A DNA stretch of 64,000 bases from IMG/VR virus record IMGVR_UViG_3300032236_000679, positions 1 through 64,000 of that record. One strand, given 5' to 3'. The position numbers and the translations under genes are program-made. Source of the DNA: a virus. This document shows, piece by piece, positions 46,527 to 55,784 of the stretch (position 1 is the stretch's first letter; every line of letters begins with the position of its first letter). A model generated the notes under the pieces. That model saw only the letters and a list, made by a program, of their open reading frames with translations, did no database searches and was not told the DNA's origin.

Positions 46527-49466
46527 TTACCAAGTGCTTAATTCTGATCTTTTCCATGTATTCAATGCTACACAAACGTAAACATAATTATTGTCATATG
46601 CTACTTGACCTGGTCTGCCTATACTATGTGCAGAGGTTGGCGCAGGTCCTGCTAATGGAGGTACTAATGGACTAGTATCAACCCAAGAATCAGTCAAATA
46701 CACAAAGATTCTACCACTTACAGTATCATACCATAACTGTCCATGTGTTGGATCTACAGGAGCCGTAGATGTTGAAGATACATAACTATCACTTGCTTTA
46801 ACAGATAAGTTTGATATTAGATAACCTTGTGCTACTGTATTAGCAACCAAGTCTAGTAATACTCCACCTTGTACACCAGCATTTGCCCAAAGATTATTAA
46901 TTTCTATCGATTGTGTTTCTGCGTTTGCCCAAAGATTATTAATTTCAGTTGCTTGTATTGCTGCGTTTGAACTAGTTAATAATCCATTCACATCAGTACG
47001 CAATCCAATAATAGCAGTTGCTTGAACCGATGCATTAGAATTTAATGAATTTAATAAAGATCCTTGTGCTACTGTATTGGCTACTAAATCTAATAGTATG
47101 CTTCCTTGCACACCTGCATTGGATGCAAGTTCATTAATAGCAGTTGCTTGCACTGCTGCATTATCCCACAGGTCAGTAAGATCTGCTGATGACCCTGGGG
47201 TAGTCATTAATACATTGACATTACTTTTTAAATTATCAATTTCAATTGCTTGAACATTAGCATTTGTATTAAGTGAATCTAATAGTGAACCTTGTGCTAC
47301 TGTATTAGCAACTAAATCTAGTAATACCCCGCCTTGTACACCTGCATTTGCAAAAAGACTATTAATTGCATATGCTTGTGCTGCTGCATTTGTACTGAGT
47401 TCGTTTAATAAAGATCCTTGTGCTACTGTATTGGCTACTAAATCTAATAATATACTTCCTTGTACACCTGCATTTGCAGTAAGAGAATCAATAGCACTTA
47501 GTTGAGAATCAATCAATGAAAGTCTGTTATCTTGAATAACATTATGAGCAACTAAATCAAGTAGTACATTTCCTTGTACACCAGCGTTTGCCCAAAGAAA
47601 ATGAATTTCATCTGCTTGAAATGCTGCATTATCCCAAAGATTGCTTATTTCATCTGCTTGTATTGCTGCATTTGAACTAGTTAATAATTCGTTAACATCA
47701 GTTCTTAATCCAATAATAGCAGTTGCCTGCGTTGCTGCATTTGAATTAAGTGCTGTAAGAACAAATCCTTGAGCAACAGAGTTAGCAACTAAATCAAGTA
47801 ACACATTTCCTTGTACACCAGCATTTGCCACCAATGAATTTAAAGTGCTTGCTTGTGTTGCTGCATTGTCCCAGAGATTATTAATTTCATTTGCTTGAAT
47901 TTCTGCATTTGAATTAGATAATAAATTAGAAACATTGTTTTGCAAACTGATAATAGCAGTTGCTTGTGTTGCTGCATTTGAATTTAGTGCAGTAAGTGCA
48001 AATCCTTGTGATACGGAGTTAGCAACTAAATCGAGAAGTACATTACCTTGGACGCCTGCGTTTGCTATCAGTAGATTTATAGTGCTTGCTTGTGTTGCTG
48101 CATTAGACCAAAGATTATTAATTTCAGTTGCTTGTATTGCAGCATTTGAACTAGATAACAAACTATTAACATCTGTTCTCAATCCAGTAATAGCAGTTGC
48201 TTGCGTTGCTGCGTTTGAATTTAATGAATTTAATAATATTCCTTGTGCTACTGTATTAGCAACTAAACTGGTTAATACCGATCCTTGCACACCTGCATTA
48301 ACAGTTAATGAATCAATTGCAGTTGTATGTGCTGCTATATTTGATCTTAGATAATTGATTTGAGTTGTTTGATCATTGAAAACAATTGAAGGTGTTGTAT
48401 CAATCCAAGAATTATCATAATATATGAATATTTTTCCACTAACAGTATCATACCATAACTTACCTGTAAAAGTATCAGTTGGTGCAACAGATGAGGTTAT
48501 AATTTTTCCAACATTTGCAGAAATAGATGATATTAAATTTCCTTGAGCAACAGTATTTGCAACAAGACTTAATAGAACACCACCTTGTACCCCTGCATTC
48601 GCCCAAAGGCTATTAATCTCAGTTGCTTGAGTTCCCGCATTTGAATATAAATCAATTATGTCAGTTGTTTGCCCCGAAACATAAGAATATAAATTAGAAA
48701 TGTCCTCTGAGTTTGAAGTTATTAACGCAGCATTTGCATTTAAACTGTTTCGTAATGCTGTAATATAATTGGATTGAGTTGCTGCATTTGAATTCAATAA
48801 ATCAATATTTGCATTAATATCATTTCTAAGTAAATTAATAGTAAGTGATTGGGATACTGCATTTGATTTTAATAGTTCAATATTTGCATTGACATTGCTT
48901 GCCCAAAGATTAATGAGTTCAGTTGTGTATGTTTCTGAATTAGACCAATTATTAGTAATTAGAATAGTATTAGATATTCCATCAAGAATTGATCTACCAT
49001 TAGCAAAATTAATAAATCCACCTGATGGTAATGTTACGTTTCCATCTGCACCAAGTACAAAACTTTTGCTGCCGTTAATTAAACTATTAGGAGTATGACT
49101 ATTAGCAGATAGAACGCCATCAAGATTGATCGAGAGACCTTCTCCAACTTTAATACCGCCTAGAGAATTTCTGCTTGCTTTGGGTAATATATATGATGCG
49201 CTAGGTGAAGAATCTACCCAAGTGTCTTGAAAATAAATGTATGTTCTTCCAATATTTGGATCATACCATAATGTACCAGGCGTTGGATTATTGGGAGGAG
49301 TTGTACCAAAACGTGGTGTTGCACCAACTAACTCTATGCCACCATAAGTGACGCCATCCATAACATAGACTTTACCAGTGACGTCGTCAACAACGAGTTC
49401 TCCGTCATGTCCTGCAAACTCTTCAATTGGAAGTTTACTGATTTTACCATAATAGCGTCTTAGCAT
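46527..49466 (-). CDS. Long repeat fibre protein, 979 aa
   Basis: The first 160 residues hold two tail-type modules (GHDGELVVDDVTGKVYVMDG, and TTPPNNPTPGTLWYDPNIGRTYIYFQDTWVD, which recurs near residues 310-350 and again near 920-950). Between them are more than 20 helical repeats of about 22-45 residues built on NAGVQGSVLLDLVANTVAQG and NAATQATAI. The pattern of small and branched residues suggests a long trimeric coiled-coil or beta-stalk. It is a probable long tail fibre segment. It sits at the upstream end of the fibre cluster. Confidence 0.75.
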   Translation of the reverse strand: MLRRYYGKISKLPIEEFAGHDGELVVDDVTGKVYVMDGVTYGGIELVGATPRFGTTPPNNPTPGTLWYDPNIGRTYIYFQDTWVDSSPSASYILPKASRNSLGGIKVGEGLSINLDGVLSANSHTPNSLINGSKSFVLGADGNVTLPSGGFINFANGRSILDGISNTILITNNWSNSETYTTELINLWASNVNANIELLKSNAVSQSLTINLLRNDINANIDLLNSNAATQSNYITALRNSLNANAALITSNSEDISNLYSYVSGQTTDIIDLYSNAGTQATEINSLWANAGVQGGVLLSLVANTVAQGNLISSISANVGKIITSSVAPTDTFTGKLWYDTVSGKIFIYYDNSWIDTTPSIVFNDQTTQINYLRSNIAAHTTAIDSLTVNAGVQGSVLTSLVANTVAQGILLNSLNSNAATQATAITGLRTDVNSLLSSSNAAIQATEINNLWSNAATQASTINLLIANAGVQGNVLLDLVANSVSQGFALTALNSNAATQATAIISLQNNVSNLLSNSNAEIQANEINNLWDNAATQASTLNSLVANAGVQGNVLLDLVANSVAQGFVLTALNSNAATQATAIIGLRTDVNELLTSSNAAIQADEISNLWDNAAFQADEIHFLWANAGVQGNVLLDLVAHNVIQDNRLSLIDSQLSAIDSLTANAGVQGSILLDLVANTVAQGSLLNELSTNAAAQAYAINSLFANAGVQGGVLLDLVANTVAQGSLLDSLNTNANVQAIEIDNLKSNVNVLMTTPGSSADLTDLWDNAAVQATAINELASNAGVQGSILLDLVANTVAQGSLLNSLNSNASVQATAIIGLRTDVNGLLTSSNAAIQATEINNLWANAETQSIEINNLWANAGVQGGVLLDLVANTVAQGYLISNLSVKASDSYVSSTSTAPVDPTHGQLWYDTVSGRIFVYLTDSWVDTSPLVPPLAGPAPTSAHSIGRPGQVAYDNNYVYVCVALNTWKRSELSTW

Positions 49467-49486
49467 GATTTATTCCCAGTGTATAT

Positions 49487-49498
49487 TGTATTTAACGG
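49487..49498 (-). promoter_or_regulatory. Late-type promoter box before 979-aa fibre
   Basis: On the minus strand it reads CCGTTAAATACA, about 23 nt before the ATG at 49466, with TGGGAAT between. Confidence 0.5.
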
Positions 49499-49555
49499 TT
49501 TTGGGCAATCTCCAAGATGCATAGCAGGTATGTGTGCAGTGCAGCAATCTTTCAC

Positions 49556-49583
49556 TTGCTTTGCAATAAATACAGTGTATAAT
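49556..49583 (+). promoter_or_regulatory. Promoter(s) of the DUF1127 gene
   Basis: TTGCTT (49556-49561) and TATAAT (49578-49583) have a 16 bp spacer. A late-type AATAAATAC lies within the spacer (about 49565-49573), so the gene may be read early and late. Confidence 0.6.
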
Positions 49584-49602
49584 AATAGTAAGGATGGAAA
49601 AG

Positions 49603-49809
49603 ATGATGACTTATATAAACTACTTTGTTAACGCATTTTATCAGAGCATAGACACTGTTTTTAGTTCAATTGATAAGGGATTTAGAGCCCGCCGTGCGTA
49701 TGAAGAATTGAATAGATTAAATGATCGTGAATTGAAAGATCTTGGCATTGCACGTTACGATATTCCTCGTATTGTGTTTGATAGTGTAAAGACTCAAAGT
49801 TTTAGATAA
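49603..49809 (+). CDS. DUF1127-family small protein
   Basis: The C-terminal 40 residues (RRAYEELNRLNDRELKDLGIARYDIPRIV) are a clear DUF1127 (YjiS-like) domain: an Arg-rich helix, then the LxDRELxDIGIxRxxI motif. In proteobacteria such proteins are small RNA/RNase-associated or stress regulators. The N-terminus is a helix with Tyr/Phe residues, as in cellular members. ATG 49603 with AAGGA 8 nt upstream is preferred over ATG 49594. It is a lone plus-strand gene between fibre and capsid blocks, with its own promoter and terminator, and is probably acquired from a host. Confidence 0.88.
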   Translation: MMTYINYFVNAFYQSIDTVFSSIDKGFRARRAYEELNRLNDRELKDLGIARYDIPRIVFDSVKTQSFR

Positions 49810-49831
49810 TTTAGTTTGAATTTAACTCAAT

Positions 49832-49858
49832 AAAAAAGGGGCGTTTCCGCCCCTTTTT
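49832..49858. terminator. Bidirectional terminator between DUF1127 gene and gp23
   Basis: A-run, then GGGGCG-TTTC-CGCCCC, then TTTTT. It works for the plus-strand DUF1127 gene and for the minus-strand capsid gene. Confidence 0.92.
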
Positions 49859-49877
49859 GTATTTGTATTCTCAAATA

Positions 49878-51077
49878 TTATGAGAATGCCAAGTTGCTTA
49901 CGTTGATTTCACTTAGGTAGTCACCTGCGTTACCGAATGATGATGCTACGTTAGTTAATTCAATGTAACCATAACGTGTCATAAAGCCAACTACTGGTTC
50001 GAAAGTAGCAGGATCAAGAACAACACCGCTTGACATTAGAGGAATGTATGGGCAGTAGAATGCTGCTGCGTCTGCTTCTGAAGTACCCTTATAACCAACA
50101 AGCACAGGGATTGTGTCGTCAGCATATGAGTCAACATAAACACGCATTGAACCATTTAGTGTACCAACAAACTTAGTGTTAGTTGGGGCTTCAAATGAAC
50201 CTTCAGTAGTACGAGCAAATGCTGAAGTAGTTGCACTCTGTAGAACTGTTAGAACAGTTGGAGATACAACGCACCAGTTACCAGCACCACGACGTGTGCG
50301 CTGGGCAATTAGGTTAGCAGCACGGTTGATTAGAACTGCTAGAGCAGCATGTTCGTCACCAACGAATGTTGCAGTACCACTTACAGTTGCCTGGTTGAAT
50401 GAGAATTCATTAGCAGCAAGTGAACGTAGGCTGTATAGGATTTCCTGATCGATTTCAGCAGTAATTTCCTGGGCAAGAGCTGCCATGATTTCTGCTTCAA
50501 TGTCAAGACCATGCATTGCCTGTGCGTCCTGTGCGGCTTCGAAAGTCCAGCGAGCTGATAGCTTGCGAGTCTTTGCTTCAACAGGCTGCTTTAGGATCTG
50601 GACGTTTAGCTTACGACCAGGAACACCTTCCATTGAACCTGTAGTACCTGCACGACCGTCAGTACTTGTTACACCAGATGCTGTTCCAGAATAGCCTGAA
50701 GCAATCTTGAATGGGCTTAGAGCCTCGTCGCCGATTGAAACATCAGTACCTGCCTGGCCGCTTGCGCTGCTAGTGAAACCTTCAGCATAACGAACACGTA
50801 GAGTATGAATCTGTGCTACTGGACCTGTCATTGGCTGTACGCCAACGATTTCGTTAGCAATAACAGTTGGCATAACACGTCGAATAACGGGTAGGATAAC
50901 ACGGTTAAGTGTTGCGACATTACCTGCAGAAGTTGCACCAACGGATGCATTTTCTGTTAGATAACGACGAGTATTCTCGAGCACCATGCTCATTGTAGTC
51001 TTACGATTGCCGGTGAGACCTTCTAGCAATGCATTCTTTGTCTCGCCCCAACGTCCTTCTAGTAATTCTTGTGACAT
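49878..51077 (-). CDS. 23: Major capsid protein gp23
   Basis: This 399-residue protein matches T4-like gp23, shorter than T4's 521 as in marine relatives. Characteristic parts are TLNRVILPVIRRVMPTVIANEIVGVQPMTGPV, DIEAEIMAALAQEITAEIDQEILYSL, VVSPTVLTVLQS, YCPYIPLMSSGVVLDPATFEPVVGFMTRYGY. The N-terminal 42 residues are helical and charged. LTE (40-42) fits the gp21 cleavage rule (L/I-x-E), so the mature start is probably N43. It lies at the end of the gp20-gp23 operon. Confidence 0.97.
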   Translation of the reverse strand: MSQELLEGRWGETKNALLEGLTGNRKTTMSMVLENTRRYLTENASVGATSAGNVATLNRVILPVIRRVMPTVIANEIVGVQPMTGPVAQIHTLRVRYAEGFTSSASGQAGTDVSIGDEALSPFKIASGYSGTASGVTSTDGRAGTTGSMEGVPGRKLNVQILKQPVEAKTRKLSARWTFEAAQDAQAMHGLDIEAEIMAALAQEITAEIDQEILYSLRSLAANEFSFNQATVSGTATFVGDEHAALAVLINRAANLIAQRTRRGAGNWCVVSPTVLTVLQSATTSAFARTTEGSFEAPTNTKFVGTLNGSMRVYVDSYADDTIPVLVGYKGTSEADAAAFYCPYIPLMSSGVVLDPATFEPVVGFMTRYGYIELTNVASSFGNAGDYLSEINVSNLAFS

Positions 51078-51104
51078 TTTACCTTTTCTCCAATTATTTG
51101 TAAG

Positions 51105-52196
51105 TTATTTTGTCAATCCTGCCAAGCGACGAATGTCGAAAACATTGTTCGAAGCCTGTTCAGTTTTAGTTGTTCTATCCCCAGTTACTTCAGTCTTTGA
51201 TTCTGTTACAACAGTCTTTGCTGCAACAGGAGCATGTCCTTCCATGACAGGAGTTAGATATTTCTTAAATGCGGCCTCTAAGCGATCAGTTGGAGTTGAC
51301 TCCAAGAGTTGCTTCATGACGTTGGCCTTATCTTTGCTGAGTGGCTTCATTAATTCATCAATCTTGCGAGTACGCTCCATTGATTCATTGATTCTGCGAA
51401 TCTCAGTTTCTTTAGCCTGTGCCTTAGCTTCGGCTAATTCTGCTGCCTGACGGGCTTCTGAAAGCTGCATTTCAATACGATCAAGTATTGTCTGCATCTT
51501 CTTTACCTCTGCACGCTCATTGAGGTGTGTGGCAGTAAACTCGGTTGCAAATGCTTCAAAAATTCTACGTCCAAAATTATTTTCTTTTGCTTCCTGAATG
51601 TCTTCTCTTAACTGCTTGAGTTCTGTACGTAAGGTTTGATCAGTTACATTTTCTACTAGAGTTGAAGCACGACTAATGAATGTTTCACTTAGTTTCTTTA
51701 ACTTAGCCTTGCCTTCTACTACAAGTTGAACCTTTGCACGAGCCAAGTCTGCCTTATCTTCAGCAAACTCAACAATCTCCTTGCGGAGACCTTCTGTTAC
51801 AAATTCGTCTAACTTTGCTGTTGCTGCCTTAATAGCAGCACGATCAGCATGAAGTTCAGCTACTTCTCTTGCAAGACTCTCATTTAGATAATCTTCAAAC
51901 TTAGCAGCCTTAGCCATCATTGCCTGTGTAAACTTTACACGATCTTCAGCAATAGTAGCACGTTCAGCAGCAATCTTTTCGACTTCTGCTGATAGTGTAT
52001 CTGATACCATACGATCGAGAGCCTCAACCATTGTTGACTTATCGTGTGCATAACGATTAGCCATTTCTTCACGGATTTCTGCACGAATTACACTGCGAGC
52101 CTCTTCTAACTTGGTATTCCAAGCAGTTTCTAGTACTTCGCGAGTTTCTTCGTTCAGGATGCCGCTTTCAATTAATGGTTTTAATGCTTCGAACAT
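51105..52196 (-). CDS. 22: Prohead scaffold core protein gp22
   Basis: This 363-residue protein is highly charged and almost wholly helical (coiled coil, many Glu/Lys/Ala), as expected for the scaffolding core that gp21 digests. It is longer than T4 gp22 (269). Several L-x-E sites lie along it, fitting gp21 degradation. The order gp21-gp22-gp23 is the T4 order. A GGAGAA ribosome-binding site precedes it. Confidence 0.88.
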   Translation of the reverse strand: MFEALKPLIESGILNEETREVLETAWNTKLEEARSVIRAEIREEMANRYAHDKSTMVEALDRMVSDTLSAEVEKIAAERATIAEDRVKFTQAMMAKAAKFEDYLNESLAREVAELHADRAAIKAATAKLDEFVTEGLRKEIVEFAEDKADLARAKVQLVVEGKAKLKKLSETFISRASTLVENVTDQTLRTELKQLREDIQEAKENNFGRRIFEAFATEFTATHLNERAEVKKMQTILDRIEMQLSEARQAAELAEAKAQAKETEIRRINESMERTRKIDELMKPLSKDKANVMKQLLESTPTDRLEAAFKKYLTPVMEGHAPVAAKTVVTESKTEVTGDRTTKTEQASNNVFDIRRLAGLTK

Positions 52197-52216
52197 TTAA
52201 TTCTCCTGAAACCTTA

Positions 52217-52843
52217 TTATATCTTTAATTCGTTGATTAATCTTGCAACTTCCGATGCAAGATACTTTTGTACTTTTGGATCTGAATTTAGATCTTTTGC
52301 CATTTCAAACACACGGTGCCCGCCACGCATATTCATGAGACCTTCATAAACTGCTGTTGGATAAGCACTTGGTGCGCTTGGCTGTGCAACAATGTCTACA
52401 GTCACGATATCGAAGTTGCTAACTGTGCCTGAGCCTTCATTAACATCTCCGCTACCGCGACTGCTTACTCCCAATTTCACACCACTTTCTAACATGGTGC
52501 GTACGATATTACCCATTGGTGTTGGTAATATCTTCATCTTTCCACAGCCTTTTGCGCCATCTAACCACATCTCGGTGATCATGTGACTTACACGGTCAAG
52601 GTTGATGCGCAGATTAGCGGGATGATCCACTTCACCTAGCACAGAATAACCTTTACTAATCTGCTCGTTTAGATTGCTCACTGCTCTGGCGATCTCGTTA
52701 GCAGGGTAAACACGCTGATTAGCATTGCGTACCCCACCTTCAATGAAGATGCCCTTCATAAACAAATCCTTGCCTTCATTGACCTTTACTGTTTCAATTT
52801 GGGCCTGATCAAAGCTTAGATTCTCAATTAAAAAAGGCTTCAT
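52217..52843 (-). CDS. 21: Prohead core protease gp21
   Basis: This 208-residue protein is like T4 gp21 (212). The catalytic set is visible as H74 in GEVDHP, S127 or S128 in GVSSRGSG and D150 in VTVDIVA, characteristic of herpesvirus-type/HK97-like prohead proteases (U9). It cuts scaffold and gp23 at L/I-x-E sites. It lies between gp67/68-like and gp22 genes as in T4. Confidence 0.95.
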   Translation of the reverse strand: MKPFLIENLSFDQAQIETVKVNEGKDLFMKGIFIEGGVRNANQRVYPANEIARAVSNLNEQISKGYSVLGEVDHPANLRINLDRVSHMITEMWLDGAKGCGKMKILPTPMGNIVRTMLESGVKLGVSSRGSGDVNEGSGTVSNFDIVTVDIVAQPSAPSAYPTAVYEGLMNMRGGHRVFEMAKDLNSDPKVQKYLASEVARLINELKI

Positions 52844-52852
52844 CGTTTATCC

Positions 52853-53647
52853 TTACTTAATGTTTACTGATGTCTTGTTAATGCCTGATGGCTCACTGTT
52901 AGTGGGCTTCTTAGCACCTGAGAAAGTCTTACCAGCATTTGCACCAGGAACATTTTCAAAAGAACCTGCACCTGGAAGTTTGCCTTCGCCCTTGCTATAA
53001 GCATTGCTTGGCTTCTTATAAGCGCCGCCTTCTGGAGCACTGTCAGCTTTGCCATTTGCAATGTTCTTTGCAGAACCGCCCATGTCGTTCTTACCAGCAA
53101 CAGTTGACTTGCTGTTAGTTGTACCACCAATTGAACCAGCGCCTACGCCCTGACCTTCAGTGTTACCAGGTGTTGCAACCTTTTCAACATACTCACGAAC
53201 GAAACCAACGCCCATGCCTTCTGCTGGCATCTCGTCACCCATACCGCCCATGTCACCCATGTCGCTATGCTCTGGCTCACCCTGTTCGTCTGCCATTAGC
53301 TTTTCAAACTCAGCCTTAAGATCGTCAAGTGCGTCTTCAAGATCAACTACACGATCTTCTAGACCATCTTCACCACCCTCTTCGCCGTCCATGTCCATAT
53401 CCATGTCGTCGCCTTCAGCGTCTTCTTCATCGCCGTCTTCGCCGTCTATGCCTTCTTCGTCTGCAGAAATGTCACCCATCATGTCATCGGTCTGATCCAT
53501 TGACATGTTGTCTTCTTCATCTTCTGCTACTAATTCGTTATAAATTTCACGTGACTTCTCAACAACTACACTGTGAAAAAGCTCATTTGCCTTTTCAGTC
53601 TCGTCATTGATGATATACTCAATCAATTGTTCAAACTTATTTCGCAT
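52853..53647 (-). CDS. Acidic prohead core protein (gp67/gp68-like)
   Basis: The N-terminal 40 residues (FEQLIEYIINDETEKANELFHSVVVEKSREIYNEL) are like the helical starts of T4 gp67/gp68 core proteins. Residues 41-105 are a long Asp/Glu/Met/Gly tract, then comes a Gly/Asn/Lys-rich disordered tail to 264. Position between portal and protease matches T4 genes 67 and 68. At 264 residues it is larger than either. The acidic tract makes an antisense low-complexity ORF that is not real. Confidence 0.75.
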   Translation of the reverse strand: MRNKFEQLIEYIINDETEKANELFHSVVVEKSREIYNELVAEDEEDNMSMDQTDDMMGDISADEEGIDGEDGDEEDAEGDDMDMDMDGEEGGEDGLEDRVVDLEDALDDLKAEFEKLMADEQGEPEHSDMGDMGGMGDEMPAEGMGVGFVREYVEKVATPGNTEGQGVGAGSIGGTTNSKSTVAGKNDMGGSAKNIANGKADSAPEGGAYKKPSNAYSKGEGKLPGAGSFENVPGANAGKTFSGAKKPTNSEPSGINKTSVNIK

Positions 53648-53680
53648 GTATCGCTCCTAATAGGTTAATTCTATGCTGTG

Positions 53681-53693
53681 AAGTTATTTACAG
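53681..53693 (-). promoter_or_regulatory. Late-type promoter box before core protein
   Basis: On the minus strand it reads CTGTAAATAACTT, about 34 nt before the ATG at 53647. It lies inside a weak hairpin (GCTGT/ACAGC). Confidence 0.4.
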
Positions 53694-53754
53694 CGTAGTT
53701 TATATATCAGGGTAAAATAGGGTTATTTTGAATGATTTGATTAAGATACGTCTA

Positions 53755-53973
53755 TTATGCTGGCGGAGCAGCAGGCTGGCCATACATTGTCTTAACTTTT
53801 TCTAAATTTTCTTTATATTCAAGTGTACGCTGATCATTCATTTTGCGTAACTGATTAATTTGCGCAAGAGTAAGTTTTGTCTTACGCAAATCTTCAATCT
53901 TATTCTGGCTCTTGTCATTGGAAAGAGTTTGATAACCTTTTTTATATTCGTTAAACATTTCTGACAAGAACAT
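53755..53973 (-). CDS. Small helical protein next to portal gene, 72 aa
   Basis: This charged helical protein (LSEMFNEYKKGYQTLSNDKSQNK...) ends in a Pro/Ala tail. The position just downstream of gp20 is that of T4 gene 67, but the sequence is not acidic like gp67. It is a conserved type in aquatic T4-like phages, probably a head-assembly helper. It has a late promoter of its own. Confidence 0.6.
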   Translation of the reverse strand: MFLSEMFNEYKKGYQTLSNDKSQNKIEDLRKTKLTLAQINQLRKMNDQRTLEYKENLEKVKTMYGQPAAPPA

Positions 53974-53992
53974 TGCTATTAATCCTACAAAT

Positions 53993-54004
53993 CTATTTAT
54001 AATG
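53993..54004 (-). promoter_or_regulatory. Late promoter box TATAAATA before 72-aa gene
   Basis: On the minus strand it reads CATTATAAATAG, overlapping the last codons of gp20, about 20 nt before the ATG at 53973. Confidence 0.65.
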
Positions 54005-55757
54005 CAAGACTAGGTTCTGAGCCACCAGGTGCTGTTGGAGCAGGTGCACCGCCAGGAGATCCAGGTGCACCACCTTGACTAATTCCAGGCTCTGTACCTG
54101 GAGGTGCTTCTGCGCCTGCTTCTGCTGATAGATCGCCAATAGTATCTAAATCACCAGTAATGCCACCAGGAGTGATACCAACATTTCTCATATCAGCACC
54201 AGTTGCTCCGGGAGATTCAGGAGTACCACGCTCTTCATGCCACCACTTCTCGTTCTCTGTCATTTCAATTTCACTTAAACCAAGATACTTTTTAAGCATA
54301 AAACGCTTGGATAAAAATTCAGTATCTTTAACACCACTAAATGCTTGAATACGTTGTGCATTAAGTTCAATGTCACGATAAGCAGCAAAGTTTTGTGGTT
54401 CATTAAAACGTAATTCAAACAAACTACTATCAATATTAAATCCGCGCCACTTTAAGAATAACTTGAATTCTTCATCAAACTTACTGCTGATATACTTCTG
54501 TAATCGCTTGCAATACTCATTGAAACGATATTCTTGAATTAATGCTGTAGTTACTTTACCATCTGTAAATGCACGGTCACTGTCTTCTGCACCTGTTGGC
54601 AAGTAACTGCTAGGAATGCGAAGACCACGATATAACTTGTTCTGAAAATACTTTAAGTCGTCAATCTCACCTAAATTCTGACCACCTGGTAATACTTCAA
54701 CTTTACTACCACGACCTTCAGCAGTTTGCGGGAAGAAATAATCTTCATTGATAGACAATGGATTATAACTTGCATCCATTAAATTAGATCCGCCGCCGCT
54801 CTGTGTAGGTATACGACGCTGATGAATTTCATTCTTAACACGCTCTAAGAATGACATCTGCATGTGTGCAGGCATGTTACCTACATCAATGTAGAACACA
54901 CGACGCTCAGGAGCACGTTGTACACGGTAAATTAGCAATGAATCTTCAAGCAATTCTTTCTGTTTGAATACTTTAAAAATACCCTCAAGTATGCTTACAC
55001 CAAATGGCCAGTTAACATCAAGCCCTTCAGTTAAACTAATATGAACAACATGCTCTGCTTCAACTGGAAATTCATTGTTGCCAGCACCGAAACGTGTGTT
55101 AGGACTAAAAAGTTCACCGCCTGCTGTATAACTTCTGCTGCCACCCATGTAAGGAGCATGAGCATAAGTGTCATTGGGACCAGGTGGTCTTGTAATTGTA
55201 TCGTTTTGTAGATTAGGAGCAAGATCACGTACATAATAAACTTCAGGAACTTTACCTGCTGATTCGTTAACAATAATTTTGCTAACACGATTCATTTCAC
55301 TCCAGTACCACTTATAAGTTTCTGGGTCACGAATGAATACTTGATCTCCATACTTCAAAACATTACGGAAGATTTTAAAGATTTTCTTATCAAAATCATT
55401 TAAACTATACCAACTAGTAAGTTGCTCTTTTAAAATTGTAATTTCATTTTCAGTTGCTTCGTCATTGAAATGAAACTCAAATGCTGTTTTTGTATCTTCA
55501 GCATTTTGTGTACAGAACTCTGCTAAAATATCCAATGCTGCATTTACTTCACTGTCGAGATCCATATTTTCGTATTGTGTATAACGATCAACACGATTTG
55601 GATGGCCGCTATAGATATCAGGCAACATGCTTTGATAATTTCTAAAAGCAGCATTTGCCTGACTATCTAAATATCCAAAACTATAGTTTGCAGTACTTCC
55701 ATTCACTGGACTCATACTACCGTCAGTTACGACACGAAAATGTTTTTTCCAAGACAT
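53997..55757 (-). CDS. 20: Portal vertex protein gp20
   Basis: This 586-residue protein is a clear T4-like portal (T4 gp20 is 524). Conserved parts include RYTQYENMDLDSEVNAALDILAEFCTQN, KIFRNVLKYGDQVFIRDP, HISLTEGLDVNWPFGVSILEGIFKVFKQKELLEDSLLIYRVQRAPERRVFYIDVGNMP and EDYFFPQTAEGRGSKVEVLPGGQNLGEIDDLKYFQNKLYRGLRIPSSYL. It forms the dodecameric DNA entry ring. About 80 C-terminal residues are Pro/Gly/Ala-rich and extra. Confidence 0.97.
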   Translation of the reverse strand: MSWKKHFRVVTDGSMSPVNGSTANYSFGYLDSQANAAFRNYQSMLPDIYSGHPNRVDRYTQYENMDLDSEVNAALDILAEFCTQNAEDTKTAFEFHFNDEATENEITILKEQLTSWYSLNDFDKKIFKIFRNVLKYGDQVFIRDPETYKWYWSEMNRVSKIIVNESAGKVPEVYYVRDLAPNLQNDTITRPPGPNDTYAHAPYMGGSRSYTAGGELFSPNTRFGAGNNEFPVEAEHVVHISLTEGLDVNWPFGVSILEGIFKVFKQKELLEDSLLIYRVQRAPERRVFYIDVGNMPAHMQMSFLERVKNEIHQRRIPTQSGGGSNLMDASYNPLSINEDYFFPQTAEGRGSKVEVLPGGQNLGEIDDLKYFQNKLYRGLRIPSSYLPTGAEDSDRAFTDGKVTTALIQEYRFNEYCKRLQKYISSKFDEEFKLFLKWRGFNIDSSLFELRFNEPQNFAAYRDIELNAQRIQAFSGVKDTEFLSKRFMLKKYLGLSEIEMTENEKWWHEERGTPESPGATGADMRNVGITPGGITGDLDTIGDLSAEAGAEAPPGTEPGISQGGAPGSPGGAPAPTAPGGSEPSLAL

Positions 55758-55772
55758 ACTAATTTCCTATTG

Positions 55773-55784
55773 TATATTTAACTT
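55773..55784 (-). promoter_or_regulatory. Late-type promoter box before portal gene
   Basis: On the minus strand it reads AAGTTAAATATA, about 17 nt before the ATG at 55757; TAGGAAA follows. Confidence 0.55.

Noticed and set aside
53119-53610. Plus-strand ORFs rich in Ser or Arg/Leu
   Set aside because: They are low-complexity shadows of the Asp/Glu-rich core protein on the minus strand.
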